DNA of 64,000 nt from Bermanella sp040371755 (GCF_040371755.1 NZ_BAABWE010000006.1:124001-188000), one strand, 5' to 3'; shown: positions 26,519 through 35,885, numbered from the stretch's first letter. The notes: generated by a model not told the origin, from the sequence alone. Numbers and translations are program-made.

Positions 26519-28495
26519 TTATTCAATTAAATTCGCGCTTGATTCATCTTGTAAGGGAAGGGTGATAATAAATCGAGTGCCACTGCCTGGGGTGCTTTGC
26601 ACACGCATTTGACCTTGGTGGTGATCTGTAATGATAAAGAAAGAAACTGATAATCCCAATCCAGTACCCATACCCACTTCTTTTGTGGTGAAAAAGGGTT
26701 CAAATATATGACGAATAGTATCTTCGTCCATACCCGGCCCATTATCTTCAATGACAAGTTCTGCGTGGCTATTTTGTTTTCTGGTTGATATATGAATTTG
26801 GCTATACCAGTTTAGATCTAACTCTTTTGATGTTTTAAATTCTTGCAGAGCTTGAGCCGCATTTTTGAGTAAGTTAAGAATAACTTGTTCAATCTCAGAT
26901 GGAATACAGGGAACTTCATCTAAGGTTAGGTCAAAGTCTTTGACTAGGTCAATGGTTTTGAAATCGTAGCCTTTACTTAAACTATATTCATTGCGCGCAA
27001 TACTGATTGAACGGTCGATAATATGATGTAAGTTTTGTGGCTGCATACGCTTTGGTGATTGGCGGCTAAATTGCAGCATGTTGTTGACGATAGTGGAGGC
27101 ACGTTCGCCAGCTTGTGCGATGTTATCTAAAAATGAAATGATGCCACGGCTTTCTACATATTTACATATGTTATCCATGTTAATGCCAATGGCTTGTGCT
27201 TCTTCAATATTTTTATTTACACTAGGATTTAAACGGCGGCGAATATTTTGCACAGTTTGAACAATGGCTCCTAATGGATTGTTAATTTCGTGGGCCATGC
27301 CAGCGGCTAGACCACCTAGAGACATCATTTTTTCAGACTGAATCATCATGTCTTCCATTTGTGTTCTCTGAGTTACATCATCAATACGAATAACAGCGCC
27401 TGAGTGGGTGGTATCGTCTAGTGGGTAAATAGTTAAATCTAAGAAGCTTGTTTGTTGATTGATCGTATAAGAGATGCGTTCAACTTTATTGATTGTTTTC
27501 TTTTCTAGTGAGTTGGTTATCTCTGGTAAGTGGGTAATTAAAAAACCACATGACTCTTCTAGTGGTTGATAAATCGCATCATCACGGGTGATGCGAGTTA
27601 TTTGCGATGCACCTTTATTCCATTGAGTGACTTTTAATTCGTGATCAATGGCAATAATAGCGCTAGGCATTGAATCTATAATATTGTTTAAGTAGTGTTG
27701 GAAATCCGTTAACTTATGCTCTACTCGTGAGCGCACTTTCACCTCAAAACCTAATCGGGCATTGGTATCGTGCATTTTCTTTGAAAGTTCTAGGGCACGT
27801 TTTCTGGCTTGATCAGCTTTTTCTTTTTCTTCCCTTAGCATTAAGTCATCTTGTTCAATTCGATTGAGCATATAATTTAAATTCTCGGCAAGGGAGCCGA
27901 TTTCATCTGGATAAAATTGTTGGGCTCTTAAGCTGTAATTTTGCTCCATGGCAATTTCATTGGTGGTATTAATAAGTGAGTATATGGGGAGAGTAATTAA
28001 TCGATTGGTAAAGTATAAAATGACATAGATAAGTGAAAGTCCAAAAAATAATATGAATAAGCTAAATACAAGCATTTCTAATAAATAGAATTCGGTTACC
28101 TGTGGCATTACATTCGCCATGATGGTGAATTTAGGCCCAGGAATGACAATGGCATCTTTATCTAAATTAACTAGGTGGGTTTGATTTAAATTTGTCGGGA
28201 ATTGATCGCTGGTTTGGTTTAATAATTCACCATTTATGTCATAAACTGCCAGATGTAATACTTTGAAGCTGTCTTGTTGTTCATTTAAGTGCTGTAGCCA
28301 CTTTTCACTGCTTAGTTGATGATTTTTATGGTTGTGCAGTAGAGGAGTTAAAACAGATAAGTGATGTTGAACAGGGTTTTTCGTGGCAAGCCAAAAGTTA
28401 CTACTCACATTAAGTATCGAGATACCAATCATGGCAAGTGCAATGAGAGCAAAGACTTTTTGGCGGACTTTAAGTTGTCGAAAAAATGCTCTCAT
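26519..28495 (-). CDS. Membrane sensor histidine kinase with HAMP and PAS domains
   Basis: This 658-residue protein has a membrane helix near residues 14-34, a periplasmic sensor of about 95 residues, a second helix near 132-160 and a HAMP domain to about residue 215. A coiled coil follows, then a PAS domain near 265-375 (IIDSMPSAIIAIDHELKVTQWNKGA). The HisKA domain has the phosphorylated histidine in MAHEINNPLG near residue 405. The HATPase domain contains NLLKNAAQAL, EDNGPGMD, FEPFFTTK and GTGLGLS. No response regulator gene is adjacent, so the partner is unknown. The HEINNPLG-type H-box resembles that of NtrB-like and related group-4 kinases. Confidence 0.93.
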   Translation of the reverse strand: MRAFFRQLKVRQKVFALIALAMIGISILNVSSNFWLATKNPVQHHLSVLTPLLHNHKNHQLSSEKWLQHLNEQQDSFKVLHLAVYDINGELLNQTSDQFPTNLNQTHLVNLDKDAIVIPGPKFTIMANVMPQVTEFYLLEMLVFSLFILFFGLSLIYVILYFTNRLITLPIYSLINTTNEIAMEQNYSLRAQQFYPDEIGSLAENLNYMLNRIEQDDLMLREEKEKADQARKRALELSKKMHDTNARLGFEVKVRSRVEHKLTDFQHYLNNIIDSMPSAIIAIDHELKVTQWNKGASQITRITRDDAIYQPLEESCGFLITHLPEITNSLEKKTINKVERISYTINQQTSFLDLTIYPLDDTTHSGAVIRIDDVTQRTQMEDMMIQSEKMMSLGGLAAGMAHEINNPLGAIVQTVQNIRRRLNPSVNKNIEEAQAIGINMDNICKYVESRGIISFLDNIAQAGERASTIVNNMLQFSRQSPKRMQPQNLHHIIDRSISIARNEYSLSKGYDFKTIDLVKDFDLTLDEVPCIPSEIEQVILNLLKNAAQALQEFKTSKELDLNWYSQIHISTRKQNSHAELVIEDNGPGMDEDTIRHIFEPFFTTKEVGMGTGLGLSVSFFIITDHHQGQMRVQSTPGSGTRFIITLPLQDESSANLIE

Positions 28496-28557
28496 AGTTC
28501 GATTCTGATTGGTGATGAATGTGTTCAGACTACAGGAGTTTTATTGTACCGCCAATA

Positions 28558-29424
28558 TCAGGCTTGCTGTATGGCGCTGTATAATGTTTGGTTATTAGGG
28601 CATTCCAGCTTCAAGCGCGCGCTTTCTTTAAGTAGATACCCTGTCATGTACTCTATTTCGGTGTGTCTGTGGTTGCGTGCATCTTGTAGCATTGAGCTGA
28701 AGTTTTCAGCCGTTACTTCGCAAACTTTGCGTGCTAATTCGTAAGCGGAAGTGAGTTGATAGCCTTTGGCTGTGGTAATGATGTCTATTTCGACACATAT
28801 TTTTTTTAAATGTTGGTGGTAATCTGAGTTTTTAAGTAGCTGGCCATTGGCACACTGATATATCACGGTTAGAGGGTTTATTGCGCAATTAATCATAAAC
28901 TTTTGCCATAAGATGGCTTCAATACTGTCTTGCCACAAAATGAATTGATTAGGTATCCATGATTGTAAGGATTGAAAATTGGCTGATTGCGTTAACGCTC
29001 CTATTTTATTTAGTCCATGCCCTGCATGAACAAGAGTGTGTTCGTCGGGCTTGTAAGCACCTTCTGTTGAGCTGCAAGCGTAAATGGTTAGGTGAGGGAA
29101 GTGTTTCACAATTTCTTGCTGCGAGCCTAATCCATTTTGCAGTAAGACAATTTCAGTGTGTTCAGCTAATAAATGGGTAATTGGTTTAAGTGCATCTAAT
29201 GCATCATAGGCTTTAGTTGCTAGAATTAACCGGTTAATTGGCCTAGATAATGTTTTGGCATCATAGCACATACAACGTATAAGCTTATTATTAGGCTGAT
29301 ATGTGAACTCATATTGTTCACCAATAGCACGACGCTTAATGAAAGAAACATTATGGTATTGGCTTAAGTAACTGGCCCACAGGCAGCCCATGGCACCAGA
29401 ACCTAGGATATAAACGTTAGACAT
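28558..29424 (-). CDS. panE: 2-dehydropantoate 2-reductase family protein
   Basis: PanE reduces ketopantoate to pantoate with NADPH in pantothenate synthesis. The 288-residue protein starts with the Rossmann motif GSGAMGCLWASYL at residues 8-20 and has the ApbA/PanE C-terminal helical domain with the catalytic lysine in the WQKFMINCAINPLTVI segment near residues 167-182. An LATKAYD segment near residue 69 fits the dinucleotide-binding domain. Sequence outside these motifs is rather divergent, so another ketoacid reductase activity of the same family is possible. It sits 6 bases downstream of the Y1-transposase-like gene on the same strand. Confidence 0.85.
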   Translation of the reverse strand: MSNVYILGSGAMGCLWASYLSQYHNVSFIKRRAIGEQYEFTYQPNNKLIRCMCYDAKTLSRPINRLILATKAYDALDALKPITHLLAEHTEIVLLQNGLGSQQEIVKHFPHLTIYACSSTEGAYKPDEHTLVHAGHGLNKIGALTQSANFQSLQSWIPNQFILWQDSIEAILWQKFMINCAINPLTVIYQCANGQLLKNSDYHQHLKKICVEIDIITTAKGYQLTSAYELARKVCEVTAENFSSMLQDARNHRHTEIEYMTGYLLKESARLKLECPNNQTLYSAIQQA

Positions 29425-29430
29425 GGCTAA

Positions 29431-30366
29431 TTAAACAGCAATTGGATTCCAAGAATGTTCAATATACCGTAAATATTTAGCAGGGTGGTGCAAATGAATG
29501 GAATTTATCTTCAATTTTAAGGTTGCTTCGTCAGTCCTTAGTTGTTTGGCTGCTATGTAGGTAGGCCCATTAGCAACGGTGACAAATAGCCAAGCCAATA
29601 TGAAATGCGCATCCGGCTGGCTATGATGCCTGTGTTTGCCTAGCCAAGTTTCTTCATCTAAACCATTAATTTCGATGAGCTTGTGTAAGCACCCATGCCA
29701 AGTTTTTAAGTGTTCCTCTTCGGATGCGCTACCTAATGTCTCTTGATATTTGGCTCGAACCTGTGTCAGGTAAGCGTTGTCAGCATACGCCCGATAAAAG
29801 GGGTGATTACCTTCATTAAATGTTTCACTAGGCTTTTGATTATTAACCGCCATGTAATCACTAAAGCGGCGAATTCGCTGACCGTAGTGTGGCGATAACA
29901 TAGACAATATGGGGTCGGTATCCACACCAGTAGATTGATCGTTCATGTAGTTTTTGTATGAGCTGTATAAGTATTGATCAGGCGCGCTGCAGCGTTTGTT
30001 TTGCACAGGCAGGTAATGGATGTGTCGAAGAGTCTTACATAGATACTTTGGTTGAATGAGAACAGAGCGTATTTGTTCATCATTAAACAAGTATACGGTT
30101 TCAAGTGTGGTATTTTGGTGCCACTGATTGTATGCCATTAGCCAAGGTTCAAGCCAAATACTGGGTTTGGTTTCCGAATACACAAGTAGGTGAATATGGC
30201 TGGGGAGTAAACAATAACCATATACACTGATATTTGTTAACGCATTCAGTGAGCTTAGCAAGGCATCATAGGCAAACACACTACTAAACATTTTTTGCCC
30301 TTGAGCACTGGGGATATGAATGTAGTAATGTTGCTTGGCAAGATCTAAGCTGATTTTTTTATCCAT
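29431..30366 (-). CDS. Y1/RAYT-like (REP-associated tyrosine transposase-type) protein
   Basis: The first 150 residues follow the Y1 transposase (HUH endonuclease) pattern. YGYCLLPSHIHLLVYS near residues 55-70 supplies the His-hydrophobic-His metal site. The later block with KYLCKTLRHIHYLPVQ and then YLYSSYKNYM matches the conserved end of the RAYT domain, including candidate catalytic tyrosines. The remaining 160 residues are an extra C-terminal domain that I do not recognise; it may contain a helix-turn-helix. No flanking IS ends are seen, so this is likely a domesticated or RAYT-type enzyme rather than an IS200 copy. The start could instead be a TTG at 30384. Confidence 0.75.
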   Translation of the reverse strand: MDKKISLDLAKQHYYIHIPSAQGQKMFSSVFAYDALLSSLNALTNISVYGYCLLPSHIHLLVYSETKPSIWLEPWLMAYNQWHQNTTLETVYLFNDEQIRSVLIQPKYLCKTLRHIHYLPVQNKRCSAPDQYLYSSYKNYMNDQSTGVDTDPILSMLSPHYGQRIRRFSDYMAVNNQKPSETFNEGNHPFYRAYADNAYLTQVRAKYQETLGSASEEEHLKTWHGCLHKLIEINGLDEETWLGKHRHHSQPDAHFILAWLFVTVANGPTYIAAKQLRTDEATLKLKINSIHLHHPAKYLRYIEHSWNPIAV

Positions 30367-30505
30367 GATTAAAAAATAGCCCAACTGAGTGAATTTACCA
30401 ATTTCTTCGTATTTTGGCTGTTTTTAGCCACTGCCAAATTAACACATGAATTTTTTCTTAACCTCGTTAGAATTAGCGACAATTAAAAACTTTTAGGAGT
30501 GGGTT

Positions 30506-30991
30506 ATGCCTTCTTTTGATGTGGTATCCGAAATAGAACAACATGAAGCCAGTAATGCGGTTGATCAAGCAAATCGAGAAATTGAGCGCCGCTATGACTT
30601 AAAAGGCAAGAATGCCTCGTTTGAGTTAAATGAGAGTGTTATTACGTTAACTGCTAATGAAGAGTTTCATATTGATCAAATGAAACCCATTTTAGAAAGC
30701 TGCTTATTGAAGCGTAAGATTAAAGTAAGTTGTCTTGAGTACGGAGCACTAACGGGAGCCGGTAAATTGGTAAAAATGGCGGCCACCTTACAACAAGGTA
30801 TTGATAAAGACCTCGGTAAGAAGATGGTTAAAATGGTTAAAGATAATAAGCTGAAAGTGCAAGCGGCTATACAAGGAGAAACCATTCGCGTGACGGGTAA
30901 AAAACGTGACGATTTACAAGAAGTAATGGCCCTATGGAAGGGTGATGAGTCCATAACTATGCCGCTTCAGTTTAAGAATTTTAAAGATTAA
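30506..30991 (+). CDS. yajQ: YajQ family nucleotide-binding protein
   Basis: This 161-residue member of the YajQ/UPF0234 family has two similar ferredoxin-like halves that bind nucleic acid or nucleotide. In Xanthomonas and Pseudomonas relatives it has been shown to bind cyclic di-GMP. The N-terminus PSFDVVSEIEQHEASNAVDQANREI and the central SCLLKRKIK and KLVKMAATLQQGID segments are characteristic. An AGGAG ribosome-binding site precedes the ATG. The stop codon overlaps the start of the AmpG-like permease gene (TAATG), so the pair should be cotranscribed. Confidence 0.95.
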   Translation: MPSFDVVSEIEQHEASNAVDQANREIERRYDLKGKNASFELNESVITLTANEEFHIDQMKPILESCLLKRKIKVSCLEYGALTGAGKLVKMAATLQQGIDKDLGKKMVKMVKDNKLKVQAAIQGETIRVTGKKRDDLQEVMALWKGDESITMPLQFKNFKD

Positions 30992-32556
30992 TGGATATTA
31001 AATCCTTAGAAGCCCAGCACGGCTGGCAAGAAAGTTTTAAGGCGCTGTTTCAGCGTCAAGTCTTTTATATGCTGTTGTTGGGTTTTTCTGCCGGCCTACC
31101 TTTATTGCTGATATTTTCTTCACTGTCTTTATGGCTAGGCGAGGCTGGCATTGAAAAATCGGCCGTTACCTATTTTAGTTGGGCTGCATTAGGTTACAGC
31201 TTTAAGTTTGTTTGGGCACCATTAATCGATTGTTTACCTATTCCGGTTTTAACTAAAACCCTAGGATTAAGACGCTCTTGGTTACTGGTGGCTCAGGCGG
31301 GCATTATCGGTGCCATTTGTTTAATGGCATCTGCAGACCCGTCCAATCAAACAGAGCTTACATGGATGGCCATTGGTGCTGTATTGCTTGGGTTTAGCGC
31401 TGCTACGCAAGATATTTCTATTGATGCTTATCGTATAGAGGCGGTCTCAGCAGATATGCAAGGTTTAATGAGTTCAGCCTATATTGCAGGTTACCGTATT
31501 GGGATGATTGTTGCTGGGGCAGGCGCTTTATATTTTGCCAGTTACTTTGGTTCGTCTAAATCGGAATACGATTATACCGCTTGGTATTACACCTATTTAG
31601 TCATGGCCTTATTTGGTTTGATTGGAGTGATGGCTACATTTTTAATTTCCGAGCCCATTAAACGAGAATCAAAATTTGCCCATACACCACGTCAATATTC
31701 AGGATTACTGGTTTCGTTTTTAGTGTGTGTTGCAGGTTTTATTGTTTTTTTTGTACTAAGTGGTGATTTATCGTCCCAAATAAAACATATGCTTGCAGAA
31801 ACATTACATAACAAAGTGTTATCTAGTTTTATTGTTGAACTATTACGCTTAGGGGTGGCTCTGTTTGTTGTCTTTATTTTAGGACGTGCCTGTATCGTCA
31901 GTGGTGTGGCTAACCGAGAGATGCTTAGCGATAGCTATATTGCACCGGTTAAGCAGTTTTTTGATGATTATGGCCTAAAATCCGCATTATTGTTATTGGC
32001 TTTAATTGGCTTGTATCGCATCAGCGACATCGTACTTGGTGTCATGAGTAACATTTTTTACCAAGACTTAGGGTTTAGCAAAATTGAAATTGCTAATGCA
32101 GTTAAGACGTTTGGCTTGTTGATGACCATTGTTGGTGGGTTTTTAGGTGGTGTATTGGCAATGCGTTTAGGCGTTATGCGTGTTTTATTCTTAGGTGCTT
32201 TATTAGTAGTGATCACTAATTTGTTATTCATCGTGTTACTGTACAGCGGTCATAACTTATATGTGATGTATACCGTTGTAGCAGCGGACAATTTAGTGGC
32301 TGGTATAGCGACAGCTGCGTTTGTAGCGTTTTTATCCGGTTTAGTAAATATACAATTTACCGCGATGCAATATGCTATTTTTTCATCATTAATGACACTG
32401 CTTCCAAAAGCTTTGGCAGGCTACTCAGGTAGTATTGTTGAAAGTATTGGTTATACAGGATTCTTTATTTTTACAGGTTTAATCGGTTTACCTATTTTAG
32501 TATTGGTTGTGCTAGCAAGTCGCTCATTGACTCTGCATGAACAGAAGACTAGCTAA
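30991..32556 (+). CDS. ampG: AmpG-family muropeptide permease
   Basis: This 521-residue inner-membrane protein of the major facilitator superfamily has about fourteen hydrophobic segments, as expected for AmpG. AmpG imports GlcNAc-anhydroMurNAc peptides released from peptidoglycan. Family segments are visible: GFSAGLPLLLIFSSLSLWL near residue 31, FKFVWAPLIDCLPIP near residue 70 and ATQDISIDAYRIE near residue 137. Together with ampD and ampE at 11.4-12.8 kb, the window covers uptake and first cytosolic processing of muropeptides. The start overlaps the yajQ stop. Its 3' end overlaps the convergent alkyltransferase-like gene by four bases. Confidence 0.93.
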   Translation: MDIKSLEAQHGWQESFKALFQRQVFYMLLLGFSAGLPLLLIFSSLSLWLGEAGIEKSAVTYFSWAALGYSFKFVWAPLIDCLPIPVLTKTLGLRRSWLLVAQAGIIGAICLMASADPSNQTELTWMAIGAVLLGFSAATQDISIDAYRIEAVSADMQGLMSSAYIAGYRIGMIVAGAGALYFASYFGSSKSEYDYTAWYYTYLVMALFGLIGVMATFLISEPIKRESKFAHTPRQYSGLLVSFLVCVAGFIVFFVLSGDLSSQIKHMLAETLHNKVLSSFIVELLRLGVALFVVFILGRACIVSGVANREMLSDSYIAPVKQFFDDYGLKSALLLLALIGLYRISDIVLGVMSNIFYQDLGFSKIEIANAVKTFGLLMTIVGGFLGGVLAMRLGVMRVLFLGALLVVITNLLFIVLLYSGHNLYVMYTVVAADNLVAGIATAAFVAFLSGLVNIQFTAMQYAIFSSLMTLLPKALAGYSGSIVESIGYTGFFIFTGLIGLPILVLVVLASRSLTLHEQKTS

Positions 32557-32849
32557 CCTAAAAAGCTGGGCTTAATAATACGATTATTTCTAATTGACGC
32601 GCCTTCGGCTTGAAGGCGTGATAATTGTTCTTTGAACTTTACAGATTCAGGCTCAAAGCTAATCTTGCCTTGAGCATTTACAACTCTATACCAAGGTAAT
32701 GAAGTGTCTTGGGGAAGATGTTTTAGCACTCGCCCTACTTGTCGAGCATGGTTTGGGTAGCCTGCCATTCGGGCAAGGTAACCATAGCTCACCGCATGCC
32801 CAGACGGTATTTGTATTAGATGTAAGTATATGATGTCATCGAAACCCAT
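32553..32849 (-). CDS. Alkyltransferase-like protein (MGMT family, ATL)
   Basis: This 98-residue protein corresponds to the DNA-binding domain of O6-alkylguanine-DNA alkyltransferase. The position of the catalytic PCHRV motif reads PWYRVV near residues 52-57, with tryptophan in place of the reactive cysteine. This is the hallmark of alkyltransferase-like proteins, which bind O6-alkylguanine and hand it to nucleotide excision repair instead of repairing it directly. The helix-turn-helix region with IPSGHAVSYGYLARMAGYPNHARQVG and the arginine finger fits the family. It is the first of a minus-strand pair with the next chemoreceptor gene upstream. Confidence 0.92.
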   Translation of the reverse strand: MGFDDIIYLHLIQIPSGHAVSYGYLARMAGYPNHARQVGRVLKHLPQDTSLPWYRVVNAQGKISFEPESVKFKEQLSRLQAEGASIRNNRIIKPSFLG

Positions 32850-32871
32850 CTATCAATCGTATCATGATTTT

Positions 32872-34494
32872 TTAACTAGCTTTGAGTTTTTTAATTTGTA
32901 CTTTTAAGGTTTCTGACATTTTTCTAAACTCTTCACTTAATGCAAGGGTTTCATTGGCATGTGTTGAGCTATCCTCTGCAATGTTGGTGATTTGATTGAC
33001 GTTTTCAGAAATATCATCGGCTACACTGCTTTGTTCTTGCGCGGCTTGAGCGATTTGCTCATTGGTGCCCAAAATTTGTTTAATGTTTTGGTTTATTTCA
33101 TTTATGGTTTCACCGGCTTGGTTAACCTGCGTAACACTTTCTTCGGTGCGACCTTGACCGGCTTCAATGGCGGTTACCGCATTTTGAGCGCCGCTTTGTA
33201 CGTTCTCAATGATCGTGTGAATTTCTGCGGTGCTTTCTTGAGTACGCTGGGCAAGGGTGCGGACTTCATCTGCAACCACGGCAAATCCTCGGCCTTGTTC
33301 ACCTGCTCGAGCTGCTTCAATGGCAGCGTTTAAAGCTAATAAGTTGGTTTGTTCTGCAATGCCTTTAATTACATCCAGTACAGTTCCCACATTTTTGGTG
33401 TCTAGCTCTAAATTTCTAACCACGTCTGCAGTACTGGCTATTTGTTCGCTGGTTGAGTTGATGGTTGAAATTGCATTTTGCATAATTCCAACGCCTTTGG
33501 TGGCAGATTGTTCAACATTATTTGCTGAACTAGCGGCTTCTTGAGCATGCCTAGCCACTTCTGCGGATGCCGAAGACATTTCTGTAATGGCAGTGGCCAT
33601 TTGGTCGGTACGTTGGTGCTGATTAAGTGTGCCAGCTTGAATGGTGCTTGCCACCTTGTGTAGATGGTTTGCCCCTTCGCTTAACTTGATAATAGAGTCA
33701 TGAATGGCTGCTGTGCCTTCATGCAGGTTTGCTTGTAATTGTGCGACTGCGTCTATCATTTCGCATATTTCATCTTTACCTTGGCAAGGCTTGACGGTGA
33801 AATCTAAATGGCCATTGGCCAAATTTAAGATGTATTTGTGAGCCATGTTAATTGGCATTGTGACCCAGAGATTAATCAGTGACATTGCACTAAATAATAT
33901 TACGACGACGGCAATGAGGATAACAGATCCCCCCGTTATGATAGTTGAGTTTGCAGAGGCAGCGGCTTCTTTGTTGTGTTTAGAGGCATAATCTGTAGTG
34001 TGTTCGGCAATTTCAGAGGCCATTTTGGTCGGAGCTCGATCAATTCCTGAAACGGCTTTATCGCCTGCTTTATGGTCAAAGCCTGATGATATGAACGCGT
34101 CATAGCCCATTTTGTATTTACTTAACAGCCCTAAATGCTCAGCCAAAAAAGCTTGAGCTTTTGATTTGATATCAGCTTGTGTCGTGAGCTTAATGACTTC
34201 TTTACCCATTGCTTGAACTTTTTCGTGCTGTTTTTGAAAGCGGCTCCAGTATTTATCACGTTTTTCACTGTCGTGGCCACGTAGAAGGACATTTTTCCAC
34301 TCTTGTACTTGGATCTTAAATTCTAAGGCCATTTTGTCAGCCTTGATTGCTGCTGACATATCCATGCTCAGTAATTCATCAAAACTGGATACTCTGTTTG
34401 ATAAGGAGTTAAATGAAAAGGCACTTATTAGACCGATGCCAATGATTCCAATACTTATAATTGATAGTAGTTTGCCACGTAAGCTCATGGACAT
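32872..34494 (-). CDS. Methyl-accepting chemotaxis protein, four-helix-bundle sensor type
   Basis: This 540-residue chemoreceptor has a membrane helix near residues 7-28, a predicted periplasmic helical bundle of about 155 residues, a second helix near 186-210 and a HAMP domain. The signalling domain carries EQTNLLALNAAIEAARAGEQ near residue 385. The short helical sensor fits the 4HB_MCP class rather than Cache. The N-terminal segment reads LRGKLLSIISIGIIGIGLISAF. I chose the ATG at 34494, which has a strong GGAGG seven bases upstream; a longer start at 34527 would add eleven unlikely residues. The two MCPs of the window share only the conserved signalling tip. Confidence 0.93.
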   Translation of the reverse strand: MSMSLRGKLLSIISIGIIGIGLISAFSFNSLSNRVSSFDELLSMDMSAAIKADKMALEFKIQVQEWKNVLLRGHDSEKRDKYWSRFQKQHEKVQAMGKEVIKLTTQADIKSKAQAFLAEHLGLLSKYKMGYDAFISSGFDHKAGDKAVSGIDRAPTKMASEIAEHTTDYASKHNKEAAASANSTIITGGSVILIAVVVILFSAMSLINLWVTMPINMAHKYILNLANGHLDFTVKPCQGKDEICEMIDAVAQLQANLHEGTAAIHDSIIKLSEGANHLHKVASTIQAGTLNQHQRTDQMATAITEMSSASAEVARHAQEAASSANNVEQSATKGVGIMQNAISTINSTSEQIASTADVVRNLELDTKNVGTVLDVIKGIAEQTNLLALNAAIEAARAGEQGRGFAVVADEVRTLAQRTQESTAEIHTIIENVQSGAQNAVTAIEAGQGRTEESVTQVNQAGETINEINQNIKQILGTNEQIAQAAQEQSSVADDISENVNQITNIAEDSSTHANETLALSEEFRKMSETLKVQIKKLKAS

Positions 34495-34784
34495 GCCCTG
34501 TCCTCCATAGGAATACACACCTGTCACTAAGCTTAGACACGATTTTTAGATTGTGCATGGTTTATACATATTTATGGTTAATTCAATAAACACAAGGCAC
34601 TAAGGAAGGTAAAGAGCCTATCGGATGTAACTCGGGCCATATTTAGCAGCAAACGCTCTAAGAGTGCTTCTCTAAACCAAATCACTGGGATATTGGTCAA
34701 AAGCCTGCCGGCAGGGTGTTCCCTTAATATGTGGCAATGACTGGTATGATTTAAAGTAATCAAATTCGTTTGTATGCTTTAAAC
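34495..34784. other. Intergenic region with a 12-base palindrome, no gene seen
   Basis: This is the gap upstream of the second chemoreceptor gene. It holds a perfect palindrome CCTGCCGGCAGG at 34704-34715 of unknown role, perhaps an operator. A 61-codon minus-strand reading frame in it has no recognisable product or ribosome-binding site. The promoter of the chemoreceptor should lie here, but I cannot point to it. Confidence 0.4.
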
Positions 34785-34813
34785 AAAAAAAAAGCCCCGA
34801 GCAAGCTCGGGGC
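34785..34813 (-). terminator. Intrinsic terminator of the 34.8-35.4 kb gene
   Basis: The stem GCCCCGAG/CTCGGGGC with a short loop is followed on the minus strand by nine U residues. It lies about 30 bases after the stop codon of the minus-strand gene at 34843-35370. Confidence 0.9.
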
Positions 34814-34842
34814 AAACGGTCTACCCTATGTATTCTTTAAAA

Positions 34843-35370
34843 CTAAACGTCAGCGTAGCGGTGACTTAATGCGTCAAAAAACTGCTCACGTAGCTTGCTC
34901 ACTTCTCGCTTAATCTCTAATGCTTCTTGTTCGTTTAGATCTTTTTTATCAATGTAAAAATGACGGCGGAAAAACACTACTTTACTGCGAAACTTTCTCA
35001 AGCTCTTATACAAAGGCTTTTCATTCAGCAAGAGCAGCTTAGATTCAGCAGCGGTGAGCTCGTTGAAACTTTGAACTAACTCATCTAAAACCAGATATAA
35101 CTCACTGCGTCGGCTTTGCGGCCAGTCGTAACGGTTTTTGGTGGCGTTCATGTATTCGTTTATTAGCTCAAAATACTTCATGAATACGTGATGCACTTGC
35201 TCAGCTTGTTGCGCAATACCTTCTAATAAGTCACGCTGATGGTCTAAGCGCTGTTGAGCTCGGTTATGTTTTGTACGCATGCCCGTGAGCCAGTATCCAG
35301 AGATGCCGGCGATGACCGCCCCTAATGTGACTTTTATACTGGTATCAAGAATTACAATTAACTCTTCCAT
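34843..35370 (-). CDS. Membrane-anchored helical protein of unknown function
   Basis: I do not recognise this family. The 175-residue product has one hydrophobic segment near residues 12-30 (VTLGAVIAGISGYWL) followed by a long, strongly charged helical region rich in Gln, Lys, Arg and Glu, likely coiled coil. The N-terminus is short, so the helical part probably faces the cytosol. It has its own terminator and is divergent from fxsA, with about 90 bases between the two start codons. Nothing in the sequence suggests an enzyme. Confidence 0.7.
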   Translation of the reverse strand: MEELIVILDTSIKVTLGAVIAGISGYWLTGMRTKHNRAQQRLDHQRDLLEGIAQQAEQVHHVFMKYFELINEYMNATKNRYDWPQSRRSELYLVLDELVQSFNELTAAESKLLLLNEKPLYKSLRKFRSKVVFFRRHFYIDKKDLNEQEALEIKREVSKLREQFFDALSHRYADV

Positions 35371-35459
35371 GGTGGCTCCGCGTCAAAAAAAAGCGATTAC
35401 TCCTTGAAAAGCAAAAATAACACCACCATTAACGAGTCTGACCAAAAAAGAGAGAAATT

Positions 35460-35885
35460 ATGAGATTTTTAGCCCTCATCGTATTGTTACCCCTTATCGA
35501 AGTGGCGATGTTTGCCCAAGTCGGCGGAAAAATAGGGGCCATGGGTGCAGTATTTTTGACACTGTGTACCGCTTTTGTCGGTGTGTTTTTAATCAAAACA
35601 CAGGGTTTTCGAACTTTAACCCAAGTGCGAGAGCAAGTTGCTCAAGGGCAAATGCCCGCAGAAGCCATGCTAAGTGGGGTATTGGTCTTTGTCAGTGGCG
35701 CATTCTTATTGATTCCTGGGTTTGTCACAGACACGTTAGGTTTGATTTTATTGTTGCCGTTTGTCAGAAAATCCATCGCGGGAGCCATTTTGAGTAAAGG
35801 CATTATGATGCAGGCAGGGCAAGCGCCCTCGCAACCACAAGGTAAAGGCCAAGTAATTGAAGGCCAATATCATAAAGAAGACTAA
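35460..35885 (+). CDS. fxsA: FxsA family membrane protein
   Basis: FxsA is a small inner-membrane protein. In E. coli its overproduction relieves exclusion of phage T7 by the F plasmid. The 141-residue sequence has the family N-terminus LIVLLPLIEVAMFAQVGGKIGAMGAV, a second hydrophobic stretch near residues 25-45 and two more around residues 78-100. The motif LIPGFVTDTLGLILLLPFVR is characteristic. The gene lies directly upstream of groESL, an association seen in E. coli and many other Gammaproteobacteria. The heat-shock promoter of groES starts only about 24 bases after its stop codon. Confidence 0.94.
   Translation: MRFLALIVLLPLIEVAMFAQVGGKIGAMGAVFLTLCTAFVGVFLIKTQGFRTLTQVREQVAQGQMPAEAMLSGVLVFVSGAFLLIPGFVTDTLGLILLLPFVRKSIAGAILSKGIMMQAGQAPSQPQGKGQVIEGQYHKED

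Noticed and set aside
26236..26530. Short plus-strand proteins over the riboswitch region
   Set aside because: The conserved structure of the cobalamin riboswitch on the other strand explains this sequence; the reading frames are incidental.
29431..30366. Complete IS200/IS605 element
   Set aside because: No left or right end hairpins and no accessory tnpB were found; the protein is also too long.
34578..34763. Small minus-strand protein of 61 residues
   Set aside because: No ribosome-binding site, no recognisable feature and poor codon pattern; it overlaps a likely promoter region.
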